Shown here: positions 41,369 to 48,967 of the stretch, in pieces | Layout of the letters: every line of letters starts with the position of its first letter | Position numbering within the stretch: the stretch's first letter is position 1 | Assembly: GCF_000718165.1 (NCBI RefSeq) | Contig: NZ_JOEY01000027.1 | Coordinates: 89,922 to 153,921, forward strand | Direction: 5' to 3' | DNA from: Streptomyces fulvoviolaceus | Lineage (GTDB): Bacteria; Actinomycetota; Actinomycetes; Streptomycetales; Streptomycetaceae | Length of the DNA stretch: 64,000 nucleotides | The notes under the pieces: model-generated | Told to the model about the DNA's origin: nothing | The model's input: only the letters and a program-made list of their open reading frames with translations | The model's database searches: none | Program-made: the position numbers and the translations under genes

Positions 41369-42661
41369 CTAGCCCTCCAGGAACGCCACCAGCGCGTTCG
41401 CCAGCAGATGCGGGTCGTCCGCGCCGCACAGCTCGCGCGCGCTGTGCATCGACAGGATCGCCACGCCGATGTCGACGGTCTTGATGCCGTGGCGGGCCGC
41501 GGTGATCGGGCCGATCGTGGTGCCGCACGGCATGGAGTTGTTGGAGACGAAGGACTGGAAGGGGACGGCGGCCCGCTCGCACGCGGCGGCGAAGACCGCG
41601 CGGCCCGAACCGTCCGTGGCGTAGCGGTTGTTGACGTTGACCTTGAGGATGGGGCCGCCGTTGACGCGCGGGTGGTGCGTCGGGTCGTGCCGCTCCGCGT
41701 AGTTGGGGTGGACCGCGTGGCCCGTGTCGGAGGACAGACAGACGGTGCCCGCGAAGGCCCTCGCCCGGTCCTCGTACGACCCTCCGCGCGCGAACACCGA
41801 GCGCTCCAGCACGCTCCCGAGCAGCGGCCCGTCCGCGCCGGTGTCCGACTGCGAGCCGTTCTCCTCGTGGTCGAAGGCGGCGAGCACCGGGATGTACGGC
41901 AGGTCCGGGCGGGCCACCGCGGTCAGGGCGGCGACACCGGCGTGCACGGACAGCAGGTTGTCCATGCGCGGGCCGGCGACGAGCTCCTTGTCGCGGCCCA
42001 GGTAGGCGGGCGCCTCCACGGAGTGCGTCATCAGGTCCCAGCCGGTGACCTCGCCCGCGCCGAGCCCGGTCTCCTCCTCCAGGAAGGCGATCAGGTCGCC
42101 GTCGCGGACATCGTTGCCCAGACCCCAGATGGGCTGCAGATGCCGCTGCTTGTCGAGCTTGAGCCCCTCCGCCGACACCGAACGGTCCAGGTGGATCGCG
42201 AGCTGGGGCACCCGCAGCAGCGGCCGGTCCACGTTCACCAGCCGGGTCGAGCCGTCCCGCAGGGTCAGCCGGCCCGCCAGCCCCAGGTCACGGTCGAGCC
42301 AGGAGTTGAGCAGCGGTCCGCCGTAGATCTCCACGGCGACCTGGCGCCAGCCGTGCGCCCCGGTGTCCGGCAGCGGCTTGACCCGCAGGTTCGGGGAGTC
42401 GGTGTGCGCGCCGACGATGCGGTACGGCGTGTGCGGCTCGGCGCCCTCCGGGACGTACCAGGCGATGATCGCGCCGCCGCGCAGCACGTACCTGCCGCCG
42501 GTCGTCCCGTCCCAGGCCTCCGTCTCGGCGACCTGCCTGAATCCGGCCTTCTCCAGCCGCTCGGCGGCGTTCGCCACGGCGTGGTACGGCGAGGGGCTCG
42601 CCGTCAGGAAGGACATGAGGTCGTCGGTGTGGCCGCGGTCGAAGCGGGAGGGTGCGCTCAT
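41369..42661 (-). CDS. M18-family aminopeptidase (aspartyl aminopeptidase type)
   Basis: 430 residues from ATG 42661, supported by AAGGTG 7 nt upstream (GTG 42670 has none). Metal and catalytic motifs of M18: VGAHTDSPNLRVKP, FDHEENGSQSDTGADG, SSDTGHAVHPNYAERHD and the C-terminal VDIGVAILSMHSARE with a zinc-ligand histidine. A cytosolic dizinc exopeptidase that removes N-terminal residues from peptides. The following strong hairpin (42681-42720) lies upstream of its start and belongs to the preceding transcription unit. Confidence 0.93.
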   Translation of the reverse strand: MSAPSRFDRGHTDDLMSFLTASPSPYHAVANAAERLEKAGFRQVAETEAWDGTTGGRYVLRGGAIIAWYVPEGAEPHTPYRIVGAHTDSPNLRVKPLPDTGAHGWRQVAVEIYGGPLLNSWLDRDLGLAGRLTLRDGSTRLVNVDRPLLRVPQLAIHLDRSVSAEGLKLDKQRHLQPIWGLGNDVRDGDLIAFLEEETGLGAGEVTGWDLMTHSVEAPAYLGRDKELVAGPRMDNLLSVHAGVAALTAVARPDLPYIPVLAAFDHEENGSQSDTGADGPLLGSVLERSVFARGGSYEDRARAFAGTVCLSSDTGHAVHPNYAERHDPTHHPRVNGGPILKVNVNNRYATDGSGRAVFAAACERAAVPFQSFVSNNSMPCGTTIGPITAARHGIKTVDIGVAILSMHSARELCGADDPHLLANALVAFLEG

Positions 42662-42680
42662 GGGGTTCACCTTAACGACG

Positions 42681-42720
42681 TACGAAGGCCCGCTCCCGGC
42701 GATGGGAGCGGGCCTTCGTA
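42681..42720. terminator. Terminator of the acyl-CoA dehydrogenase transcript
   Basis: Perfect 17-bp stem (left arm TACGAAGGCCCGCTCCC), 6-nt loop. It lies 86 bp after the acyl-CoA dehydrogenase stop and immediately before the M18 gene on the same strand. Confidence 0.85.
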
Positions 42721-42805
42721 AGGACGGTGTGGAGAGGTCGGTGGGGCTGACCGGATGTGTCCCAGAACGCGGTCTGATGCGCCTCGGACAGCGGTCTGAC
42801 GCGTC

Positions 42806-44632
42806 CTAGAACGCCGCCTCGTCCAGCTCCATCAGGTCCAGCTCGACGCCCTCGGCGACCTTGCGGGCCAGGGTCAGGCCGGGCAGGACGTTGGCCGCGA
42901 AGAACTTCGCCGCCGCGATCTTGCCGGTGTAGAACGCCTTGTCCTTCGCGGAGGCCGTCTCCAGCTTCTCGGCGGCGACCGCGGCACCCTTGAGGAGCAG
43001 GTAGCCGACGACGACGTCACCGGAGGCCATCAGCAGGCGGGTGGTGTTGAGGCCCACCTTGTAGATGTTCTTGACGTCCTGCTCGGTGGCCGCGAGGTCG
43101 GTCAGCATCAGGCCGACGATGGCCTCCAGCTCGACGGCCGCCTTGGCCAGGTGCTCGCGGGCGCCCGCCAGGTCCTCGCCGCCGGTGCCCAGCGCCAGGA
43201 ACTTCTTGATGTCCTCGGCGAGGGAGTTGAGGGCCGCGCCCTGGTTGCGGACGATCTTCCGGAAGAAGAAGTCCTGGCCCTGGATCGCGGTGGTGCCCTC
43301 GTACAGGGTGTCGATCTTGGCGTCGCGGATGTACTGCTCGATCGGGTACTCCTGCAGGAAGCCGGAGCCGCCGAAGGTCTGCAGCGACTGGGCGAGCTGC
43401 TCGTAGCCCTTCTCGGAGCCGTAGCCCTTCACGATCGGCAGGAGCAGGTCGTTCATGGCCTCCAGCGCGGAGAAGTCCTCGCCGGCCGCCTCCTTGACCT
43501 GGATCTCGTCCTGGATCGACGCGGTGTGCAGGACGAGGGCGCGCATGCCCTCGGCGTACGCCTTCTGCGTGATCAGCGAGCGGCGGACGTCCGGGTGGTG
43601 CGTGATGGTGACCTTGGGCGCGGTCTTGTCGCCGAAGGCCGCGAGGTCGGAGCCCTGGACGCGCTCCTTGGCGTACTCGAGGGCGTTGAGGTAGCCGGTC
43701 GACAGCGTCGAGATGGCCTTCGTGCCGACCATCATCCGGGCGAACTCGATGATGCGGAACATCTGGCGGATGCCGTCGTGCTTGTCGCCGATCAGCCAGC
43801 CCTTGGCGGGGTGCTGGTCGCCGAAGGTCATCTCGCAGGTGTTGGACGCCTTGAGGCCCATCTTGTGCTCGACGTTCGTCGCGTAGGCGCCGTTGCGCTC
43901 GCCCAGCTCACCGGTCTCGAAGTCGAAGAGGTACTTCGGGACGAGGAAGAGGGACAGGCCCTTGGTGCCGGGGCCGTGGCCCTCGGGGCGGGCGAGGACG
44001 TAGTGGAGGATGTTCTCCTCCATGTCGTGCTCACCGGACGTGATGAAGCGCTTCACGCCCTCGATGTGCCAGGAGCCGTCCTCCTGCTGGACCGCCTTGG
44101 TGCGGCCGGCGCCGACGTCCGAGCCCGCGTCGGGCTCGGTGAGCACCATGGTCGAGCCCCAGGTCCGCTCCACGGCGATCTGGGCGATCTTCTTCTGTAC
44201 GTCGTTGCCCTCGTCGAAGAGGATGCCGGCGAACGCCGGGCCGGAGGCGTACATCCACACGGCCGGGTTGGCGCCGAGCAGCAGCTCCGCGTACGCCCAG
44301 ATCAGGGAGCGCGGGGAGGTGGTGCCGCCGATCTCCTCGGGGAGGCCGAGGCGCCAGTACTCCGAGTCCATGAAGGCCTTGTAGCTCTTCTTGAAGGACG
44401 CGGGCACGGGCGCGGTGTTCGTCTCCGGGTCGAAGACCGGCGGGTTGCGGTCGGCGTCCGCGAAGGACTCGGCCAGCTCGTTCTCCGCGAGCCGGGTCAG
44501 CTCCTCGAGGATGCTCTTCGCGGTCTCGACGTCCATCTCCTCGAACGGGCCGGTGCCGTACAGCTTGTCGCGCCCGAGTACTTCGAAGAGGTTGAACTCG
44601 ATGTCGCGGAGATTGGACTTGTAGTGCCCCAT
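42806..44632 (-). CDS. Acyl-CoA dehydrogenase, long (about 600-residue) type
   Basis: 608 residues from ATG 44632 (GGAG about 9 nt upstream). Sequence order: N-terminal extension ([19 protein letters not shown]), helical domain, middle beta domain with [20 protein letters not shown] and [16 protein letters not shown]-terminal helical domain with the candidate catalytic base region [13 protein letters not shown], and a C-terminal extension. This layout matches FadE5-like actinobacterial enzymes that oxidise medium- to long-chain acyl-CoAs with FAD. It is a single-gene unit closed by the hairpin at 42681-42720. Confidence 0.92.
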   Translation of the reverse strand: MGHYKSNLRDIEFNLFEVLGRDKLYGTGPFEEMDVETAKSILEELTRLAENELAESFADADRNPPVFDPETNTAPVPASFKKSYKAFMDSEYWRLGLPEEIGGTTSPRSLIWAYAELLLGANPAVWMYASGPAFAGILFDEGNDVQKKIAQIAVERTWGSTMVLTEPDAGSDVGAGRTKAVQQEDGSWHIEGVKRFITSGEHDMEENILHYVLARPEGHGPGTKGLSLFLVPKYLFDFETGELGERNGAYATNVEHKMGLKASNTCEMTFGDQHPAKGWLIGDKHDGIRQMFRIIEFARMMVGTKAISTLSTGYLNALEYAKERVQGSDLAAFGDKTAPKVTITHHPDVRRSLITQKAYAEGMRALVLHTASIQDEIQVKEAAGEDFSALEAMNDLLLPIVKGYGSEKGYEQLAQSLQTFGGSGFLQEYPIEQYIRDAKIDTLYEGTTAIQGQDFFFRKIVRNQGAALNSLAEDIKKFLALGTGGEDLAGAREHLAKAAVELEAIVGLMLTDLAATEQDVKNIYKVGLNTTRLLMASGDVVVGYLLLKGAAVAAEKLETASAKDKAFYTGKIAAAKFFAANVLPGLTLARKVAEGVELDLMELDEAAF

Positions 44633-44774
44633 GGCGACGGCTCCGTAGAGAGATCGGCGAGGCACTTGGTTCCTCGCGCTAGTTCACATACCAACAAGTA
44701 GCTACGATGATGCTACCCGCCAGTAATAAGACGCAAGCCCGATCCGGCCATCTGTGACAGGACACACCGACACG

Positions 44775-45641
44775 TCACACCGGAACCGTCAGCGTGGCGG
44801 TGTAGCCCGCGTCGACACTCCCCTTCATCGTCGCCAGCTGCTGGTCGTAGCCGTCGCTGAAGATGTTGTCCGTCTCCAGGGAGAGCTGCCCGAGGTTCGT
44901 CACGCTCTGGCTGTAACCGTCCGTCGCGTACACCGTGTCGCAGACGTCCTTGGGGAAGGCCAGCTGCGAGGTGTTCGTGATGGAGGTGGCCGCGGTGGCG
45001 TCCTCCAGGCTGCCGTAGACCTCGAAGTGGATGTGCGGCCAGCGGCCCGTGTAGCAGGCCGGGAAGATGCTGGTGAAGGTGACCTGGCCCTTGTCGTCGG
45101 TCTCCTGGACACCCCGCAGGTAGTTCTCCTCGGTGACGCCCTCCGAGTACAGGGAGTAGTTGCCGTCCCGGTCGCAGTGCCAGAGGTAGACGGCCGCGCC
45201 CTTCTTCGGGGTTCCGCAGCCGGAGGCCGCGTCCACGACCGTGAGCGTGACGGTCAGCGGGATGCCCTCGGCGGTGCCGCCCGCGGAGTCGCCGAAGCTC
45301 TTCGTGATGTCACTGCGGACGACGCCGCTCTCCTTGAGGACGTTCACGCCGTTCGAGCCGTCGCCGGGGTAGGGGCCGGCGGTCTCGTTGGGGATGGTGG
45401 CGCACTCCGTGGAGCTGCCGGTGGAGGAGCTGCCGGTGGAGGAGCTGCCTGCGGACGAGGAGCTCTCGGAGGCCGCGGCGGCGCTGTCACTGTCCTCGGC
45501 GGAACAGCCGACCAGCGGCACCAGGCTCGCCCCGGCGAGCAGCCGGATCATCCTGCGGCGGGCGAGGACGGGAAGGTCGTAGGACAGACCCCTGTCGTGC
45601 TCGTGCATCTCGTCGTTGTCGTGGTGGTGGTGCCCGCTCAT
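44775..45641 (-). CDS. Intradiol ring-cleavage dioxygenase-like protein, Tat/lipoprotein type, His-rich N-terminus
   Basis: 288 residues. It begins SGHHHHDNDEMHEHDRG, a possible metal-binding tail, before a twin-arginine-like signal LARRRMIRLLAG ending in lipobox LVGC (cysteine near residue 46). A Ser/Gly/Thr linker follows (SSTG repeats), then the dioxygenase beta-sandwich with the Fe(III) ligands expected in YLWHCDRDGNYSLY, FPACYTGRW and HIHFEV (Tyr, Tyr, His-x-His). Intradiol enzymes cleave catechols; exported homologues of this type are common in Streptomyces with unknown substrates. Two further relatives lie at 53146 and 54284. Confidence 0.87.
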   Translation of the reverse strand: MSGHHHHDNDEMHEHDRGLSYDLPVLARRRMIRLLAGASLVPLVGCSAEDSDSAAAASESSSSAGSSSTGSSSTGSSTECATIPNETAGPYPGDGSNGVNVLKESGVVRSDITKSFGDSAGGTAEGIPLTVTLTVVDAASGCGTPKKGAAVYLWHCDRDGNYSLYSEGVTEENYLRGVQETDDKGQVTFTSIFPACYTGRWPHIHFEVYGSLEDATAATSITNTSQLAFPKDVCDTVYATDGYSQSVTNLGQLSLETDNIFSDGYDQQLATMKGSVDAGYTATLTVPV

Positions 45642-45809
45642 GGCCCGTCCCCTTGCTTTCGCTTTGCCGTTCCGTGGCATTTCTTTGATGCGGCGGACGC
45701 TATGGCCACCCACTGTGCGAAACCAGAGCGGTACCTGTGAACTCCCCGTGGAACATCTGAGCCGACGTACCGCCTCACTCGTACCCCTCCTCTCGGTACT
45801 CTTGCGCCC

Positions 45810-46286
45810 ATGTATGGATACGGCCAGCCCATGGACGGTGGCGCCGCACAGCAGGGCTACGTCCCGCCGCAGCAGCCCATGTCCGGCGGCTACGGCCAGC
45901 AGCCACCGCTCTACCCCGAGCCGTCCCCGCCCTCGGTCGCGGACGCGGTGCGGGCCTTCACCACCGGGCAGATGTCCGCGGAGGACTTCCAGCAGGTCTT
46001 CGCGACCTCGAAGGTCTACTGCCCGCGCGGCGACAACCCCGGCTTCCTCGCCCTGCACAACACCCAGCAGCCGGTGATCCCGATGTTCACCTCGCTCAAG
46101 GAGCTGCGCCGGTACGCGGGCAAGGAGTCCAAGTACTTCGTCATCACCGGCGCCGAGGTGATCGACCTGCTCCCGACCGGCTACGGCTTCGTCCTCGACA
46201 TGGAGGGCGAGCACCGCATGGTCTTCGACGCCAAGGCCGTGGAGCAGATGGTCGAGTTCGCGATGCGGCGGATGTACGGCGGTTAG
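45810..46286 (+). CDS. SseB-like N-terminal domain protein
   Basis: 158 residues. A Gly/Gln/Tyr/Pro-rich N-terminus (about 1-45; YGYGQPMDGG, YVPPQQPMSGGYGQQPP) precedes an SseB-type domain (ADAVRAFTTGQMSAEDFQQV, PMFTSLKELRRYA, LLPTGYGFVLDME). SseB domain proteins in Actinobacteria are of uncertain function and some are linked to type VII secretion or stress. Ends at a classic terminator (46317-46345). Confidence 0.82.
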   Translation: MYGYGQPMDGGAAQQGYVPPQQPMSGGYGQQPPLYPEPSPPSVADAVRAFTTGQMSAEDFQQVFATSKVYCPRGDNPGFLALHNTQQPVIPMFTSLKELRRYAGKESKYFVITGAEVIDLLPTGYGFVLDMEGEHRMVFDAKAVEQMVEFAMRRMYGG

Positions 46287-46316
46287 CCCGCAGACAGCTG
46301 GTGCGGGGGAACCGAG

Positions 46317-46345
46317 AGCCCGGAGGGAATGCCCTCCGGGCTTTT
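46317..46345 (+). terminator. Rho-independent terminator after the SseB-like gene
   Basis: 11-bp stem AGCCCGGAGGG/CCCTCCGGGCT, loop AATG, followed by TTT on the plus strand. Confidence 0.9.
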
Positions 46346-46364
46346 GCCGTTGAGGGTGGCAGAA

Positions 46365-46380
46365 AGTTCAATGCTCAACT
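46365..46380. promoter_or_regulatory. Possible operator at the pirin promoter
   Basis: AGTTCAATGCTCAACT, ends AGTT/AACT inverted, immediately before TAAACT (46380-46385), a plausible -10, and 29 bp before the pirin ATG. Redox-responsive regulators often control pirin genes; the binder is unknown. Confidence 0.35.
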
Positions 46381-46408
46381 AAACTGGACGCACCAAGGAG
46401 GTACCGAC

Positions 46409-47380
46409 ATGCCTGCAGTGACCGTCGAGAACCCGCTGACGCTTCCCCGTGTGGCGGCCCCGGCCGACGCCGTGGCCCGTCCCGTACTCGCCGTCACGAC
46501 CGCGCCGAGCGGTTTCGAGGGTGAGGGCTTCCCGGTGCGCCGTGCGTTCGCCGGGATCAACTACCGGCATCTGGATCCGTTCATCATGATGGATCAGATG
46601 GGCGAGGTGGACTACGGTGCCGGGGAACCGAAAGGCACCCCCTGGCATCCGCACCGGGGCTTCGAGACCGTCACGTACATCATCGACGGGATCTTCGACC
46701 ACCAGGACAGCCAGGGTGGCGGCGGCACCATCACCAACGGCGACACTCAGTGGATGACGGCCGGCAGCGGCCTGCTCCACATCGAGGCCCCGCCGGAGTC
46801 CCTCGTCATGTCCGGAGGCCTCTTCCACGGTCTCCAGCTGTGGGTGAACCTCCCGGCCAAGGACAAGATGATGGCCCCGCGCTACCAGGACATCCGCGGC
46901 GGCAACGTCCAGCTGCTCAGCACCCCCGACGGCGGCGCGCTGCTCCGTGTCATCGCCGGTGAGCTGGACGGCCACGAGGGTCCCGGTGTCACGCACACCC
47001 CGATCACCATGATCCACGCGACGCTGGCGCCGGGAGCGGAGATCACGCTGCCGTGGCGCGAGGACTTCAACGGGCTCGCGTACGTGCTGGCGGGGCGGGG
47101 CGCGGTGGGCGGGGAGCGCCGTCCGATCCACCTCGGCCAGACCGCCGTCTTCGGTGCGGGTTCCTCGCTGACGGTCCGCGCGGACGAGAAGCAGGACTCG
47201 CATACGCCCGACCTGGAGGTCGTACTCCTGGGCGGGCAGCCGATCCGTGAGCCGATGGCCCACTACGGTCCCTTCGTGATGAACACCCGTGAGGAACTCC
47301 AGCAGGCGTTCGACGATTTCCAGAAGGGGCGGCTGGGGACGGTGCCTGCGGTGCACGGGATGTCGGAGGGTGGCCTCTAG
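46409..47380 (+). CDS. Pirin-family protein (cupin, possible quercetinase-like)
   Basis: 323 residues from ATG 46409, with AAGGAGG 7 nt upstream. Pirin N-terminal cupin with the metal site HPHRGFETVTYIIDG and MTAGSGLLHIEAPP, and C-terminal pirin domain from about residue 195. Some pirins have quercetin dioxygenase activity and others modulate enzymes; in S. ambofaciens a pirin binds an acyl-CoA dehydrogenase. An acyl-CoA dehydrogenase is encoded nearby (42806-44632), but a functional link is only speculation. Confidence 0.92.
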   Translation: MPAVTVENPLTLPRVAAPADAVARPVLAVTTAPSGFEGEGFPVRRAFAGINYRHLDPFIMMDQMGEVDYGAGEPKGTPWHPHRGFETVTYIIDGIFDHQDSQGGGGTITNGDTQWMTAGSGLLHIEAPPESLVMSGGLFHGLQLWVNLPAKDKMMAPRYQDIRGGNVQLLSTPDGGALLRVIAGELDGHEGPGVTHTPITMIHATLAPGAEITLPWREDFNGLAYVLAGRGAVGGERRPIHLGQTAVFGAGSSLTVRADEKQDSHTPDLEVVLLGGQPIREPMAHYGPFVMNTREELQQAFDDFQKGRLGTVPAVHGMSEGGL

Positions 47381-47414
47381 GCCTCGTGAGGGCCGTCACC
47401 GTACGACAGTGCTT

Positions 47415-47441
47415 GAAGCCGCAACTTGGTTTTGCGGCTTC
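47415..47441. terminator. Terminator between pirin and the BRO-N remnant
   Basis: 10-bp stem GAAGCCGCAA/TTGCGGCTTC with a 7-nt loop. It resembles in sequence the hairpin after the intact BRO-N gene (GCCGCAA/TTGCGGC at 24911-24949), suggesting it belonged to the BRO gene unit. Confidence 0.75.
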
Positions 47442-47469
47442 GGGCCTGTCTGGCTTCGGTGCTACTGGG

Positions 47470-47765
47470 TTACGGCAGCACGTAGAGCAGACGGCGATCT
47501 CCTCCACGCCGTAGTCGGCGCCACCGTGCAGCAGTGCCGGCGCCGGGTGCGCGGCCACCGTGTGGATGTCCTCCGTGAAGTTGGTTGTGTCGGCAACGTT
47601 CCGCAGTGTGGATCCGACGTGCGTGCAGCCCAGGTTCTTGCACACATCGACAGCTGGGAACCAGTACGTTCCGTCCGGCATGGTCAGCCTCCGTACGCGG
47701 GCGCCTGTCGCCGCACATACGAAGTCACTGATCTCGACCGGAAACCCAGGCAGGCGAAAGGGCAA
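47470..47765 (-). pseudogene. Remnant of a BRO-N gene with internal deletion and frameshift
   Basis: The frame from ATG 47765 reads ISDFVCAATGARVRRLTMPDG then WFPAVDVCKNLGC, parallel to SDFVYAATG and WFPAVDVCKKLGY of the intact gene at 24964-25965. After HTVAAHPAP (about residue 75) it jumps to LLHGGADYGVEE, similar to the region just before the intact C-terminus. One frame over, it ends RRLLYVLP with a stop at 47470, resembling VYVLKLP of the intact protein. Thus about 230 residues of the middle were deleted and a frameshift followed. The flanking hairpin at 47415-47441 is also BRO-like. Confidence 0.7.
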
Positions 47766-47887
47766 CTCGCGTTCGCATTAAGGGTGTTCATCCGAAGGCT
47801 TGCCAGAAGCGTCGATTCTGCACACAGGCCCCCTCTTTCGGAGCTCCCCAGCGCGACATCAAACCCGGCATATGGCCAGATGAGAGC

Positions 47888-48967
47888 GTGCCCGCACCGC
47901 AACCCCTGCTCCCCGACCCCATCCGCCGCCTCGCCGCCTGGTGCGCCGTCACCCTCCTGGTCGCCGGAGTCGTCTACGTCGGGATCCGGCTGTGCGTGGA
48001 GTTCAGGACCGCCGTTACGCCCGTGCTGCTCGCGTTGCTCGGGACCGCGTTGCTCAGGCCGTTGTACGGGCGGCTTGTCAAGGCGAGGGTCAATCGGTCG
48101 GTTGCCGCCGGGCTGACGTGTGTTGCTGTGCTGGCCGTCGTCGGTGGGGCCGTGTACATCGTCGTCGCCGCGCTCATCGACACCGGTGACGAGATCCTCG
48201 ACTCGCTCAAGCAGGCCGCGAACTCGCTCGCCGATCACTTCGGGGCCGCCGGGACCTCGCTGGACGACCTTGCGTCGAATGCGAAGGAACTGCTCAGCAA
48301 GTTCGGGGGGACCGCTGCCTCGGGTGTCATCAGCGGCGTCAGTGTCGTCGGCGAGACCATCGCCATGGCCGTGCTGGCGCTGCTCCTTGTTTTCTTCTTC
48401 TTGCGGGACTCGCACAAAGCCGCCGGCACCCTCCGCGGCATCGCTCCGGGGGCGAGCGGCGACACCCTTGAGGCCATGGCGCGGCGGGCCTTCGAGGGCG
48501 TTGAAGGGTTCATGCGGGGCACCACCGTCATCGCCCTCATCGACGCCTTCTGCATCACCGTCGGGCTGCTCGTCCTCCGTGTTCCGGGGGCCGTGGGGCT
48601 CGGGGCCCTCGTGTTCGTCGGGGCCTATATCCCCTACCTCGGTGCCTTCGTCTCCGGTGCCGTGGCCGTATTGGTCGCGCTGGCCGACCGGGGGGTCGTG
48701 ATCGCCCTCTGGGCGCTCGGCGTCGTCCTCGCCGTGCAGGTGCTGGAAGGGCACGTACTGCAGCCCATGATCCAGAGCCGGACCGTGCAGATGCACCCGG
48801 CCGTGGTCATGCTGGCCATCACCGCGGGGGCCTCCGTCGCCGGGATTCTCGGGATGCTGCTCGCCGTGCCGCTGACCGCCGCCGCGTTCGGGGTCCTGCA
48901 CGAGCTGCGGACCCGCTATTCCACCTCCACCGAGGGCTCTGCCGAGGGCTCCACCGAGGTCTCGTAG
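47888..48967 (+). CDS. AI-2E family transporter (PerM/YdiK-like membrane protein)
   Basis: 359 residues, GTG start. Seven or eight TM helices in the AI-2E exporter pattern, with a central soluble helical segment (about 95-150; LDSLKQAANSLADHFGAAGT) and the typical C-terminal half (VPGAVGLGALVFVGAYIPYLGAFVSGA, QVLEGHVLQPMIQSR). Despite the name, many members transport other substrates or Na+/H+. The C-terminal tail is repetitive (STEGSAEGSTEVS) and overlaps tail-to-tail by 52 bp with the phosphatase gene. Confidence 0.88.
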   Translation: MPAPQPLLPDPIRRLAAWCAVTLLVAGVVYVGIRLCVEFRTAVTPVLLALLGTALLRPLYGRLVKARVNRSVAAGLTCVAVLAVVGGAVYIVVAALIDTGDEILDSLKQAANSLADHFGAAGTSLDDLASNAKELLSKFGGTAASGVISGVSVVGETIAMAVLALLLVFFFLRDSHKAAGTLRGIAPGASGDTLEAMARRAFEGVEGFMRGTTVIALIDAFCITVGLLVLRVPGAVGLGALVFVGAYIPYLGAFVSGAVAVLVALADRGVVIALWALGVVLAVQVLEGHVLQPMIQSRTVQMHPAVVMLAITAGASVAGILGMLLAVPLTAAAFGVLHELRTRYSTSTEGSAEGSTEVS

